The notes: a model not told the origin generated them from the sequence alone. DNA of 64,000 bases from Streptomyces sp. TRM68367 (GCF_014495685.1 NZ_JACTVI010000007.1:1-64000), one strand, 5' to 3'. Shown: positions 9,088-18,219, counted from the stretch's first letter. Numbers and translations are program-made.

Positions 9088-9500
9088 TCAGTACGCCACG
9101 GTGATGCGGCGGCGTTTCGGCGCGCTCTTCTCCACCTCGCCGGGGGCGATCTCGCCGGCCGGGGAGACGTAGGTCCAGTCGAGATCGGCGACCTCGGCAC
9201 GGAAGAGGCGCCGCAGCACCTCGCGCTGGGCGAGCGACTCGGCAGATCTCGGCGACGTCCGGGGTGTCGACCCGGTCCACACCCGACGTGGTCCGCAGGC
9301 TGCCGACGCCGCCGACGACCACCCGGCGGCGTACGCCCGCCGTGCGCAGCCACTCGATCGGTGAGCGGTACGTCGCCAGCAGCGGGGCCGCCGGTCGGAG
9401 CCGTCGCGGGGCGGGAGACGGCGGAGACCACCGCATCGTGACCGGCGGCGGCCTCTGTTACCGTGCCCGGCACGGAGGCGTCGAGCGACGCGACCGCCGG
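9088..9500 (-). pseudogene. NAD(P)H-binding atypical SDR (YwnB-like), decayed copy 1
   Basis: Three frames together give an NAD(P)H-binding protein of the YwnB/biliverdin-reductase-B-like family. The pieces are a fragment with AGHDAVVSAVSRP, then RTAGVRRRVVVGGVGSLR and VDRVDTPDVAEICR, then DLDWTYVSPAGEIAPGE ending KRRRITVAY. At least two frameshifts are needed. The N-terminal glycine motif is lost where the gene runs into the opposite-strand GH43 fragment. A second decayed member of the family lies at 12447-12870. Confidence 0.7.
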
Positions 9501-9530
9501 CGCCGACCACCGGGGGAGGCCGGCCGAGGC

Positions 9531-10103
9531 ATGAACCGCGCCTACTTCCACATCGACGGCGGCCTCTACTCCGAGGGCCAGGATGCGTGGCTCGTGCTGC
9601 ACAACAACCTGTACGCCAGGTTCCGGGACGACATGGAGGACATCGTCCCGACCACCAATCTCCCGAAGTTCCGGCAGAAACCGTACTCACCCGAGCCGTA
9701 CCTCGAAGGCGCCTACGTGTTCAGGTACGAGGGCAAGTACTACGTCGTCCAGGCCGCCTGGGACTGGAAGACGAATCTCGACGGCACCACGCGGTACGCC
9801 TACGACGAGGGTCGCCAGCAGTACCAGTACGACGCGGTCGTCGCCGTTTCGGACACCTTCGAGGGGCCGTACTCCGAGCGATGGACTGCGGGCGTCGGCG
9901 CCGGCCACAACAACTTCTTCGTGGACCACCACGGCCGCCCGTGGGCGACGTTCTTCCTCAACCCGGCCGCCGGCTACTGGTCCGTCCCCGAACGCATCAC
10001 CGACGCCGCCGTGCCCGGTGTCGTGCAGCTGGAATGGACCGGCCTGGAGGGCAACCGCTTGTACGTCAAGCGCCGAAACGGTGGTCGCGCGGTCAGCAGT
10101 TGA
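9531..10103 (+). pseudogene. Glycoside hydrolase family 43-like protein, N-terminally truncated
   Basis: The 190 residues from the ATG at 9531 look like the later blades of a five-bladed beta-propeller GH43-type enzyme. YLEGAYVFRYEGKYYVV carries the family's Glu-Gly catalytic-acid motif, and AGHNNFFVDHHGRPWATFF resembles the GHN...D.GR...YH blade motif. The first blade, which would carry the catalytic-base Asp, is absent; upstream sequence belongs to an opposite-strand pseudogene. It is probably a 3' fragment of an arabinan- or xylan-type enzyme. Confidence 0.65.
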
Positions 10104-10130
10104 CCACACGACGCGGGCAGCAGCCTGGCG

Positions 10131-10370
10131 GGCCGGCCCGCCAGGCTGCCCTCCTTCCGGTGGAGGTACGACGAGGGTGAGGTCGCGACGCCGGCCAACT
10201 CGCTCCTGGTGACCTTCGAGCTGGTTCCGTCCGGTGCGGGCACGCTGGTGCACTTCACCGAGTCGGGGCTCGGGGAAAAGGGCCGGGATGCAGCCGTACT
10301 CGAGGAGGCGTACCGCGAGCACGTCACCGGCTCGGATCACTTCCTGCCCCGCCTGGGGACCCGACCGGAA
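10131..10370 (+). pseudogene. SRPBCC / Aha1-type (AHSA1) domain fragment
   Basis: The fragment FRWRYDEGEVATPANSLLVT, FELVPSGAGTLVHFTESGL and YREHVTGSDHFLPRLGT matches the C-terminal half of activator-of-Hsp90-like SRPBCC proteins. The N-terminal half is missing. A different frame just downstream (PHDVKISNWHWTLLGDG) is unrecognised and may be another fragment. Confidence 0.65.
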
Positions 10371-10440
10371 GCTGGTCGAAACCGGCAGGGGCGAGCCCGC
10401 GCCGCACGACGTCAAGATCAGCAACTGGCACTGGACCTTG

Positions 10441-10956
10441 CTAGGGGATGGCCACCGGGTCCGCGGCAAGGTCGATGGTGAACGCCACCCGATCGAATCC
10501 GGGGCCGTCGTAGTCCGGCTTCACGGCTGAGGCCGCGAAGCCGAGCCGAGCGTGAAACGCTTGCGACGCAGTGTTCTGGGGGCTGGTGATGCAGTGCACG
10601 TGTCGGCGCCCGTGTGACCGGGCGAGGGCGAAGAAGGCCCGGTACAGGGCACGCCCGATGCCCTGCCCGTGCAGCGCCGGGTCGACGCCCACGAAGTGCA
10701 CATAGGCGGTTTCGGGCTCTGTCTGCGACAGAAAGCCGACCAGGAAGGCGGCGACCTCTCCACTGCCACGTTCGACCAGAAAACTGGTGGTGGTGAAGTG
10801 CTGGAAGTACAGCCGGGGCAGAAGCAGCGCACGTTCCGTCGCCCCTGCCTCCCCTTTGAGGCCACCCCACCACGTGTCCAGTACGGCGAGCACTCGGAGA
10901 TGGTCTTCGACGGCAAGGTGCCGGGCCCTCAGGCCAGCGGGTAGATCGTCGATCAT
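10441..10956 (-). CDS. GNAT-family N-acetyltransferase
   Basis: A 171-residue GNAT protein. The acetyl-CoA pyrophosphate loop is in VDPALHGQGIGRALYRAFFA (Q/R-x-x-G-x-G/A pattern), preceded by the beta-4 strand YVHFVGV and followed by a beta-5 region HCITSPQNTASQAFHARLGF. The acceptor substrate is unknown. The ATG at 10956 gives MIDDLPAGLRARHLAVEDHL, a normal GNAT start. It is intact and flanked on both sides by fragments. Confidence 0.85.
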   Translation of the reverse strand: MIDDLPAGLRARHLAVEDHLRVLAVLDTWWGGLKGEAGATERALLLPRLYFQHFTTTSFLVERGSGEVAAFLVGFLSQTEPETAYVHFVGVDPALHGQGIGRALYRAFFALARSHGRRHVHCITSPQNTASQAFHARLGFAASAVKPDYDGPGFDRVAFTIDLAADPVAIP

Positions 10957-11072
10957 CTGGGCATGATGCCATCCGCGCGAGGCGACCGGGACGGCGATCC
11001 GCCGGCGGCTGCACGAGAGCCGGGGCCCCGGTCCGGAGCCGTCGAGTGACAGGAGGAAGCGCACCAGCTTCC

Positions 11073-11530
11073 TCAGCGCTGGGCGCGGGCGTGGAAGTCG
11101 GCGATCCGCCCCACACAGCGACGGGGTTGGAGTACATCGGCCAGTGACCGCTGTGCGGGACCTCGGCCAACTCGACGCCGTTCGCGGCGAGTTTTCTCAG
11201 GCTCGCCGCGTACAGGGCGCCGGCGAACTGCGGGGAGCGGCGCACCCGTTCGGTGAAGTCGGCCGCGAAGCATTCGGGGTCGTCCGTGGGTGCGTAACGA
11301 TCTGCCGGCTCAGAAAGCAGTCCTCCGGGGCCACGTTGCCCTCGATGTCGACAAAACTGAGGACGCGGTCGGGCTGCTGGTGGCCGAGCAGCAGCGCGGT
11401 CAGGCCGCCCATGGAGTGCCCGGCCAGATGGAACCGCCGGATCTCCGCCCGGTCCGGTACCGCCTGGGCGGTCCGTATCAGGAACGGTTCAGCACCGCCA
11501 TGGCATGAGTCCACCGGAATGCCGTCCACA
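11073..11530 (-). pseudogene. Alpha/beta hydrolase, truncated and frameshifted
   Basis: The nucleophile elbow LAGHSMGGLTALLLGHQQPD is intact, and a C-terminal part carries the catalytic histidine (AEVPHSGHWPMYSNPVAVWG), but these lie in different frames with breaks near 11250 and 11110; the end GRIADFHARAQR is in a third. The first beta strands before about 11530 are missing, with the DeoR gene starting its C-terminus nearby. The gene is not functional as written. Confidence 0.75.
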
Positions 11531-11593
11531 GACTCAAAGCCTGATTCTGACTTCCAACGATATGGAGGGCGTCTCGCAATACCAGCTCTCGCG

Positions 11594-12388
11594 TCAGTTC
11601 GGCCGGTGTGTGCCAACGGGCCGCGCCACTGTCGGTATCACCCTCACACCGGCCTCGCGCAGAGCCAAGCAGGTCGCGTCGTCTTCCGATGCGTTGGTGA
11701 TGAGTGCGTCCAGCTCCTCGGGGCCGCAGATCTTGACCATGCCGGTTCCGGGGAACTTGATCTTGTCGGCCAGGAGCACTACCTTGTCGCTGGCGGCGAT
11801 CATGGCGCGCCGAGCGGGCACCTCGGCCACGGTGGTGTCCATGACCTGGCCCCCGGGGCGCAGGCCGCAAGCACCCATGAACAGCCAGTCGGCGTGAACT
11901 TGGCGAAGGTTGTCCTCGGCCATGAAACCGTCCAGCATGCGTGACTCACGGATGACCATGCCTCCGAGCAGCATCAGGTCGATGCTTTCGTCACCGTTGA
12001 GTTCGTCATACACAGCGAGGTTGTTGGTGATCACGGTGAGTCGGCGACCGTGCAGTTGAAGTGCCAGCCGGTGGACCGTTGTGCCGCTGTCGAGAATGAC
12101 CGACTGGCCGTCCTCGATCATTGTGGCCGCTTGGGCGGCAATGGCGTCCTTCCCTGCCACCTGAACCTCGGCGGCCTCGTCGAAGGGCGGCTGCTCCTCC
12201 TCGACAACCGCTCCGCCATGGACCCGGGTGAGCAGCCCGTCCGCCTCCAGCTTGAGAAGGTCACGGCGGATGGTCGCCGCACTGGCGTGAAGCCGCTCGG
12301 CCAGGCCGGTCACGGAGGCGGTGCCGCCGGAACGCAGGGCCTGCAGGATGAGTTGGTGTCGTCGCTCAGCCAGCACACAACGGGACAC
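11594..12388 (-). CDS. DeoR/GlpR-family transcriptional regulator
   Basis: A 264-residue repressor. An N-terminal winged helix-turn-helix (VTGLAERLHASAATIRRDLL, residues about 26-45) is followed by the DeoR C-terminal sugar-phosphate sensor domain with VILDSGTTVHRLALQL and a late ADKIKFPGTGMVKICGPEEL. Start is a GTG at 12388; a second GTG four codons in is possible. Regulators of this family normally control an adjacent sugar-metabolism operon, but only fragments neighbour it, so its original target is probably gone. Confidence 0.85.
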   Translation of the reverse strand: MSRCVLAERRHQLILQALRSGGTASVTGLAERLHASAATIRRDLLKLEADGLLTRVHGGAVVEEEQPPFDEAAEVQVAGKDAIAAQAATMIEDGQSVILDSGTTVHRLALQLHGRRLTVITNNLAVYDELNGDESIDLMLLGGMVIRESRMLDGFMAEDNLRQVHADWLFMGACGLRPGGQVMDTTVAEVPARRAMIAASDKVVLLADKIKFPGTGMVKICGPEELDALITNASEDDATCLALREAGVRVIPTVARPVGTHRPN

Positions 12389-12446
12389 TACACGCTACGG
12401 GCTGGGGCAATCTGCTGACTTCAGCGGCAGTTGACGACTACGCCGG

Positions 12447-12870
12447 TCAGTAGCCGACGGTGCAGCGGCGGTTGAGGTACCGGGGGAACTCGATCTCGTC
12501 GACGAGGGCGAAGACGTAGTCCTCGCAGGTGATGCGGGCCTGGCCATCGGCGTCGGCGAGGGCGCACCAGGCGTCGAGTGCCCGGATCCGGCCGATGGCG
12601 TACGGCTTGAACTCCGCCGGGAAGCCGGGGGCGTCGAAGAAGCGCAGGCCGTCCCCCGTTCAGGAGGCTCGCGCCGCCGCCCCTGTGGAGGATGCGCGGG
12701 GCCCTTTGGGCCCAGGGCACGGACGGCCCGCGGCGACCGTGGCCACGGCGACCGTGTAGAGACGCGCGTCGGGGCCGCCGACGGCGGTGACCTCGTGGCC
12801 GCGGGCTGCTGCCTTTGTGACGACGCGGGAGCCCGCCTTTCCGGCGGCTCCGAAGAGTCCTGGCCATCGC
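12447..12870 (-). pseudogene. NAD(P)H-binding atypical SDR (YwnB-like), decayed copy 2
   Basis: The N-terminal dinucleotide motif is in LFGAAGKAGSRVVTKAAARG followed by HEVTAVGG. The C-terminal half APGFPAEFKPYAIGRIRALD, then ADADGQARITCEDYVFALVD, ends with RRCTVGY. The centre is deleted and frames change at least twice (around 12660 and 12730). It is the same family as the remnant at 9088-9500 but clearly a different gene. Confidence 0.65.
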
Positions 12871-12879
12871 CCTGGGCCG

Positions 12880-13100
12880 CGGTCTGGTCGCGTACGGCGG
12901 GCAGTGCGTGCACGGCTGTGCCGAAGCGTGCGGCGCCGTGGAAGTGGTCCGGTGGGCGTGGGTGGTGATCAGCCGATCGATCGGCTTGCCCAGTGCCCCT
13001 TGGCGTACGCGACGGCCTCGTCGGCGCAGGCCAGCGCGTACTCGGCCTCCGTCCGGCCGTCCAGGGCCCTTCCACCCTCGCCCCTGGTGGGCGCACGGAC
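12880..13100 (-). pseudogene. Metallo-beta-lactamase-fold hydrolase fragment
   Basis: PIDRLITTHAH in one frame continues as DHFHGAARFGTAVHALP in another. Together these form the H-x-H-x-D-H metal motif of the metallo-beta-lactamase fold. Only the early part of the domain is left, and it abuts the decayed NAD(P)-binding gene on the same strand. Confidence 0.6.
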
Positions 13101-13156
13101 GAGATACGCTGGGGACCCTCCCTGGTCGAAATCGGACATCGCCGGGTGAGGTCATC

Positions 13157-13450
13157 ATGTCCGCTCAGGACAACAGCCCTGCGAGTGGCGGCCTGATCCC
13201 GGGGTCCGGCTTCAGCCCTCCGGCCGCTCCCGTCTCCGGCTTCGAGATCACCGACCTGGCCACGCTGCCCGGCCGGATGAGCGGCGGCGCCCTCCAGCGC
13301 GTCGCGGCGGGTGAAGAACTTGCCGAAGGTGGTGGCTTCGGAGAAGCCCCGGGCGCGTCCGGTGATCGGTCGACGGGCGATTGTCAGTGGTCGGTGTCAC
13401 GCTGGGGGTATCCAGGATCTGCGAAAGGGAACCGGCATGATCACCACTGA
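13157..13450 (+). CDS. Hypothetical reading frame, doubtful
   Basis: An ATG at 13157 opens a 97-codon frame (MSAQDNSPASGGLIPGSGF and so on) rich in Gly, Pro and Ser that runs 14 bases into the VOC gene. No family is recognised. It may be the N-terminal scrap of a lost gene, because its last 30 codons look non-coding. Confidence 0.3.
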   Translation: MSAQDNSPASGGLIPGSGFSPPAAPVSGFEITDLATLPGRMSGGALQRVAAGEELAEGGGFGEAPGASGDRSTGDCQWSVSRWGYPGSAKGNRHDHH

Positions 13451-14234
13451 CTTCGCCCCCGGCTCACCTTGCTGGCTCGACCTCGGCGCGCCCGACGTCC
13501 GGGCCACCGCGGCCTTCTACGGCGCGGTGCTCGGCTGGGAGTACGAGTCGATGGGCGAAGGAGAGGACATGGAAGGCGGGATGTTCCGGAAGGACGGCAG
13601 GGTCGTCGCCGGACTCGGCAAGCTCACCGAGGAGGGAGCGCGGCCCGCCTGGATGATCTACTACTGCGTCACCGACGCGGACGCCACCACCCGGGCGGTG
13701 CAGAGCGGGGGCGGCACGGTGCGGGTGCCACCGAGAGATCTCGACGACTGGGGCCGAATGGCCCAGTACAGCGACCCGCTGGGGGGTCAGTTCGCGGTCT
13801 GGCAGCCGGGGACGAACAAGGGCGCCGAGCTGGTGGACCAGCCGGGTTCGCTGTCGTGGACCGAGCTGTTCACGAGCGACGCCAGGGCCGCGAAGGAGTT
13901 CTACGGCGATGTCTTCGGCTGGCAGTTCAGCGACATGGAGCTGCCGGGCGGCGGGGGCACGTACAGCCTCATCACACCCGCCGGGCTGCCCGAGGAGCGC
14001 ATGCACGGCGGCGTGATGGAGCTGCCCAAGGAGAACCTCGCCCTGACGAACGGGCGGCCGTACTGGCACCCGGTCTTCGCCGTCACCGACTGCGACGCGG
14101 CGGTCGCCGCGGTCACCGGGAACGGCGGCAGCGTGCAGATGGGGCCGGAGGACGCGGAGGGCGTCGGCCGGCTGGCGGTCTGCCTCGACCCGTGGAACGC
14201 GGACTTCGTGGTGCTCACCCCTGCCGAAAGCTGA
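13437..14234 (+). CDS. VOC-family protein, two glyoxalase-like modules
   Basis: A 265-residue protein with two vicinal-oxygen-chelate repeats. Module 1 starts at PCWLDLGAPDVRATAAFYGA (about residues 11-30) and module 2 at SLSWTELFTSDARAAKEFYG (about residues 129-148). Each ends with the usual DPLGGQFAVWQP or DPWNADFVVLTP strand. Such proteins include glyoxalase, dioxygenase and antibiotic-binding members; the substrate here is not known. The ATG at 13437 follows AAAGGGA. It is an intact gene in a region of decay. Confidence 0.85.
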   Translation: MITTDFAPGSPCWLDLGAPDVRATAAFYGAVLGWEYESMGEGEDMEGGMFRKDGRVVAGLGKLTEEGARPAWMIYYCVTDADATTRAVQSGGGTVRVPPRDLDDWGRMAQYSDPLGGQFAVWQPGTNKGAELVDQPGSLSWTELFTSDARAAKEFYGDVFGWQFSDMELPGGGGTYSLITPAGLPEERMHGGVMELPKENLALTNGRPYWHPVFAVTDCDAAVAAVTGNGGSVQMGPEDAEGVGRLAVCLDPWNADFVVLTPAES

Positions 14235-14528
14235 GACGGCCCTACGACCGGCGAGCGACGCCCGCGTACGCGTGCGCGGACTGCGGCCCGCGTCCCGCTC
14301 ACCCACCTGTGGCCGGGGACAGATCCGGACGCCGCCCAGGAGGCGGCTGCCGAAGCCTTCGAGCACCCTCTCTGCGTCGCATCCCCCGGACTCGTCGCAC
14401 ACCTCAGCCCCACCGCACGCCGCGCGAAGTGATCCGGAAGGGCTCCGAAATATTTCGGCGATACCGCCCCGGAGATCCATCACTGAAACTCAGGGCACCG
14501 TCACCAGCGACGGCGGTACGTACGACAT
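14235..14528. other. Intergenic stretch, no convincing gene
   Basis: Nearly 300 bases between the convergent VOC and sigma-factor genes. One frame contains REVIRKGSEIFRRYRPGDP, which looks protein-like, but it has no start and no recognised family. It may be a remnant. Confidence 0.4.
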
Positions 14529-15683
14529 CTACCGTCGGCGGTCGTTGAGCCGGGCGGCCTGGCGTGTCAGGTAGTCGCGTTCGGCGAGGTTGGAGGCCTT
14601 GTGGGCCGCCTCGGCGTACAGCCGTGCCGCCGCCGCCAGGTCGCCGTCGCGCTCGTGGAGGTACGCCGCCACCGCGGCGTGGCGGGGCAGTGAGTCGTCC
14701 AGCGCCGCGAGCGCCGCCAGACCGGCGCGCGGCCCGTCGGCCTCGCCGACGGCCACGGCGCGGTTGAGCCGGACGACCGGGCTGTCGGTCAGGCGCGTGA
14801 GCTCGTCGTACCACTCGACGATCTGCACCCAGTCGGTCTCCTCGGCGGTGGGCGCGTCGGCGTGGAGTGCCGCGACGGCGGCCTGGGCCTGGAACTCGCC
14901 GAGGCGGTCGCGGGCGAGGGCCGCCTGCAGGATCTCGACGCCCTCGGCGATCGACTCGGTGTCCCAGCGGCCGCGGTCCTGCTCGGCGAGCGGCACCAGG
15001 CTGCCGTCGGGCGCGGTCCGGGTGGCGCGCCGGGCGTGGTGGAGCAGCATGAGGGCGAGCAGCCCCGCGACCTCCGGGTGGTCGATCGTGGCCGCGAGCT
15101 GCCGGGTGAGCCGGATGGCCTCGGCAACGAGGTCGACGTCGCCGGAGTAGCCCTCGTTGAAGACCAGGTAGAGGACGCGCAGCACGGTGGCCACGTCGCC
15201 GGGCTGGTCGAACCGCACGCCGGAGACGGTGCGCTTGGCCCGGCTGATGCGCTGCGCCATGGTCGCCTCGGGCACCAGGTAGGCCCGGGCGATCTGGCGG
15301 GTGGTGAGTCCGCCGACGGCGCGCAGTGTGAGCGCGACGGCGGACGACGGCGTCAGCGACGGGTGGGCGCACAGGAAGTAGAGCTGGAGCGTGTCGTCCA
15401 CGGTGGGCGCGGGCCCGGGCGCCGGCTCCTCGCCGACGAGGTCCTCACGCCGGCGGCGGGCGGTGTCCGCGCGGGTCGCGTCGAGGAACTTGCGCCAGCC
15501 AACGGTGACCAGCCAGCCCTTCGCATCCCGCGGCGGGTCGGCCGGCCAGACGCGGACCGCCTCGACGAGTGCGTCCTGTACGGCGTCCTCGGCCGCCGCG
15601 AAGTCGGCTCCGCGGCGGACGAGGATGGCGAGCACGCTCGGCGTGAGGCTCCTGAGCAGGGCCTCATTCAATGATGAGGTCAC
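14529..15683 (-). CDS. ECF42-group RNA polymerase sigma factor (COG4941, DUF6596)
   Basis: A 384-residue extracytoplasmic-function sigma factor with the long C-terminal helical/TPR-like extension that defines ECF42. Region 2 is near RRGADFAAAEDAVQDALVEA, with WLVTVGWRKFLDATRADTAR following. Region 4 is near LTTRQIARAYLVPEATMAQR. The extension includes VLYLVFNEGYSG and PVVRLNRAVAVGEADGPRAG. The GTG start at 15683 overlaps the stop of the YCII gene by four bases (GTGA), so the two are translationally coupled. ECF42 factors have no classical anti-sigma factor; the extension and the DGPF partner are thought to replace it. Confidence 0.9.
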   Translation of the reverse strand: MTSSLNEALLRSLTPSVLAILVRRGADFAAAEDAVQDALVEAVRVWPADPPRDAKGWLVTVGWRKFLDATRADTARRRREDLVGEEPAPGPAPTVDDTLQLYFLCAHPSLTPSSAVALTLRAVGGLTTRQIARAYLVPEATMAQRISRAKRTVSGVRFDQPGDVATVLRVLYLVFNEGYSGDVDLVAEAIRLTRQLAATIDHPEVAGLLALMLLHHARRATRTAPDGSLVPLAEQDRGRWDTESIAEGVEILQAALARDRLGEFQAQAAVAALHADAPTAEETDWVQIVEWYDELTRLTDSPVVRLNRAVAVGEADGPRAGLAALAALDDSLPRHAAVAAYLHERDGDLAAAARLYAEAAHKASNLAERDYLTRQAARLNDRRR

Positions 15684-16087
15684 TCCGTGATGGTGGGCGG
15701 CGCGGCCAGGAACGGGCGCAGCTCGAGCCACTCGTGGATCGGCTTCCCGCCGGCCCCGGGGGCGGCCGACAATTCCCCGGCCAGTTCGAGGGCGCGCTCG
15801 TAGCTGTCGACGTCGATCACCATCCAGCCGGCGATGAGGTCCTTGGTCTCGGCGAACGGGCCGTCGGTGACCGGCGGCCGCCCCTCGCCGTCGTAGCGGA
15901 CCCACGCTCCCTCGGGGGCGAGCGCCTGACCGTCGACGAACTCGCCTGTCTTCTCCAGCCGGGCCGCGAAGTCGTTCATGTACTGCACATGCGCCGAGAT
16001 CTCCTCCGGCGTCCACTCGTCCATGGGCACGTCGTTGACCGCCGCCGGAGCGCCGCGGTAGTGCTTGAGCAGCAGGTACTTGGCCAT
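15680..16087 (-). CDS. YCII-related DGPF-domain protein, partner of ECF42
   Basis: A 135-residue YCII/DGPF protein with the name-giving motif in TDGPFAETKDLIAGWMVIDV near residues 85-104. Genes of this kind are the characteristic neighbour of ECF42 sigma factors and are usually their regulatory targets. It is first in the operon, with the sigma gene overlapping its stop. AGGAGAAA lies directly upstream of the ATG at 16087. The biochemical role of DGPF proteins is unresolved. Confidence 0.88.
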   Translation of the reverse strand: MAKYLLLKHYRGAPAAVNDVPMDEWTPEEISAHVQYMNDFAARLEKTGEFVDGQALAPEGAWVRYDGEGRPPVTDGPFAETKDLIAGWMVIDVDSYERALELAGELSAAPGAGGKPIHEWLELRPFLAAPPTITE

Positions 16088-16327
16088 TGTTTTTCTCCTC
16101 GGTGCTGTGCGACCCATTCTGGTCGCGTTCACCCCGGGGACGGAGCCAGCCACGCGTTCTCGACATCGCCGCCCGAGTTTTTCGGTTTTTGTTGATGAGC
16201 CCTGGGCGGGCCGTCCCGTGGTGCGCTCGGACTGCGCATGTTGCCGGTTAAGCGGCTCTAGGGGTAACGTGCGTACCCGCTCAGCGCGGCGCCATCTCGC
16301 GCCCGACCACCACAAAGGGGAGACCGG

Positions 16328-16443
16328 ATGGCCGAGGCACGCGACATCGACGCCGTCGTCTTCGACGTCCTCGGAACGATGGTCGACGAACCGGGCGGAC
16401 TCCGAGCGGCCATTCGCGAAGCGGTGCCGCCATCCGACGACGG
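16328..16443 (+). pseudogene. HAD-superfamily (haloacid dehalogenase-like) N-terminal stub
   Basis: ATG at 16328 then DIDAVVFDVLGTMVDEPGGL, which is the HAD motif I (DxxG[T/S], here D-V-L-G-T with nucleophile Asp in VVFD). After about 38 residues the homology stops at a junction with an opposite-strand fragment. The upstream 16088-16327 gap should hold the promoters for this stub and for the YCII gene. Confidence 0.7.
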
Positions 16444-16710
16444 GCGTTGTCGACGAGGGTGAGCAGGGCGGCGTCCGTGCGGTCCTGTTTGTCGTCGTCG
16501 GCCATGTCGAAGGTGTGGGTGGCGACGGTCCGCACCTCGCGCCGCAGCTCGGCGCGGGTCAGCCCGCCGGACCCGGCGTCCTCACCGGCGTGGGCCACCG
16601 GTGGTGACGCCGGTGAGCGTGACCAGCGTGGCGCACCCGAGGGCGACCGCCAGGCCGGCCACCCGCCGACGGTGACCGGCCGCACCTGTGTCGTTGCTGT
16701 CATCGGCCAT
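16440..16710 (-). pseudogene. Small secreted protein of unknown function, frameshifted
   Basis: ATG at 16710 gives MADDSNDTGAAGHRRRVAGL and a hydrophobic signal segment (AVALGCATLVTLTGVTT). A frameshift near 16600 leads to LTRAELRREVRTVATHTFDM and DKQDRTDAALLTLVDNARR. It then stops against the HAD stub. Family unknown. Confidence 0.5.
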
Positions 16711-16832
16711 GCCGGTCAGCCTCGCCGGTCCGGGCGCCCGGCCGCCATCAGGCCAACTCCCCTGTGTGGGTGGGGATAACCCGAGAGCGCACGTCCTGTC
16801 GCCCGGCCGCCCGAAGGCCGCCGACGGCCTCG

Positions 16833-16980
16833 CTACCGTGTGCCGCCCGCCGCGGGGCTGGTGCGGACGGGCTGCTGCCCGCCGCCGCTGTAGTTGCCGT
16901 TGAAGCGGTACAGCCACAGGCCGTCGACGGCCAGGTAACCCTGGAGGTACGGCTGCTGGTCGACGGCGAACTGCAGGCTA
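16833..16980 (-). pseudogene. C-terminal fragment of a sugar ABC substrate-binding protein
   Basis: LQFAVDQQPYLQGYLAVDGL followed by WLYRFNGNYSGGGQQPV is the characteristic end of periplasmic-binding-protein type 1 sugar receptors (ribose/rhamnose type). Only about 48 residues remain, ending at a natural stop. Confidence 0.6.
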
Positions 16981-17180
16981 CGACCGCACTCTCACCGACC
17001 TCGTCGGCGACCTGTCCACCCGCAGGGAAACCTTCCGCCGGCTCTGGGCCGGCCACGACGTGCGCGCTACGGCCGAGGCACCAAGCGTCTCCAGCACCCG
17101 GTCGTGGGCTCGCTCGACCTGCGCTACGACATCCTCCAACCGGCCGCCGAGCCCGGCCTGACGCTGATCACACCGACCAG
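16975..17180 (+). pseudogene. C-terminal fragment of an XRE/MmyB-like regulator
   Basis: YDRTLTDLVGDLSTRRETFR and RLWAGHDVR, then after a frameshift near 17070 GTKRLQHPVVGSLDLRYDIL and QPAAEPGLTLIT. This is the end of the MmyB-like ligand-binding domain found in Streptomyces helix-turn-helix regulators. An intact relative lies at 28272-29156. Nothing further was recognised in 17181-17387. Confidence 0.65.
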
Positions 17181-17387
17181 AACCAGGCGTCGGCGCGGGA
17201 TGCCGAACACGGCGGCGCGTCCACCGGGACACCGGGTGGCTGAGAGGAGCCCGTAAGGGCCTGGGCCTGCCTGTTCGCCCGGCCAACGCGGCACGACAGT
17301 GCGTCCGAGGCGGGCCGCAGCTGCCCGGGCCTGCTCGTTGCTGACCGGGTGGGTTCCGTACAAGCCGCTCTCGGCCGGCGTCTGCCA

Positions 17388-18155
17388 TCAACTGCGCAAG
17401 TACGAGGCGCCGTTGACGTCGAGGATGGTGCCCGAGGACCACTCGGCGGCGGGAGAGGCGAGCCACAGGACGGCCGCCGCGATCTCCTCCGCGGTGGCAA
17501 CCCGGCCGAAGGGGCTCTGGGCACGGATCGCGGCGCCCTCGGGGCCTTCGAGACGCGCGGAGACCCGTTCTGTGGCGAAGAAGCCGGGGGCGACCGAGGC
17601 CACGGCGATACCGTGCGGTGCCAGCGAGACCGCGAGCGACTGGCCCAGGGCATGCACCGCCGCCTTCGTGGCCCCGTAGGCCGGGTGGTCGGGTTCGCCG
17701 CGGAAGGCGCCCCGGGAGCCGACGTTGACGATCCTTCCGCCGCTGCCCTGGTCGATCAGGCGCCGGGCCACGAGATGGCTGAGGTTCGCCGTGGCGAGCA
17801 GGTTCACGGCCACATGCTGCTGCCAGACCGCCACCCACTCCTCGTACGAGGTCTCCGCCAGGGGGTGGCGGATGTTCACCGCGGCGTTGTTCACCAGGAC
17901 GTCGATCCCGCCGAGCGCCTCCGCCGCCGCGTCCACCACGGCCGCCGCCCCCGCCGGGTCCGCGAGGTCGCCTCCGACCAGGGTGTGGCCGGTGCCGGCG
18001 AGGGAGTCGAGGGTGACGCGCGCTTCCTCGGCGCGCGTACCGAAGTGGACGGCGACCCAGTCGCCGCCCGCCGCGAACGCCTGCGCCACCGCACGGCCGA
18101 GGCCCCGCGACGCGCCACTGACGAGGACGCGCCGACCGGATTCTGGGATGCTCAT
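17388..18155 (-). CDS. Short-chain dehydrogenase/reductase
   Basis: A 255-residue classical SDR. The cofactor motif is VSGASRGLGRAVAQAFAAGG (TGxxxGxG pattern, residues about 12-31), the strand motif is DVLVNNAAVN, and the active site has Ser in IVNVGSRGAF and YxxxK in PAYGATKAAVHAL. The end (LDVNGASYLRS) is a normal SDR C-terminus. The ATG at 18155 sets the glycine motif at the usual position. Substrate unknown. It is intact between fragments. Confidence 0.85.
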   Translation of the reverse strand: MSIPESGRRVLVSGASRGLGRAVAQAFAAGGDWVAVHFGTRAEEARVTLDSLAGTGHTLVGGDLADPAGAAAVVDAAAEALGGIDVLVNNAAVNIRHPLAETSYEEWVAVWQQHVAVNLLATANLSHLVARRLIDQGSGGRIVNVGSRGAFRGEPDHPAYGATKAAVHALGQSLAVSLAPHGIAVASVAPGFFATERVSARLEGPEGAAIRAQSPFGRVATAEEIAAAVLWLASPAAEWSSGTILDVNGASYLRS

Positions 18156-18219
18156 GAAGGGGTGCCTTTCGACCAACGATGTGGGGAACTCACCTGATCC
18201 TCCTGCATCGGCCTCTCCC

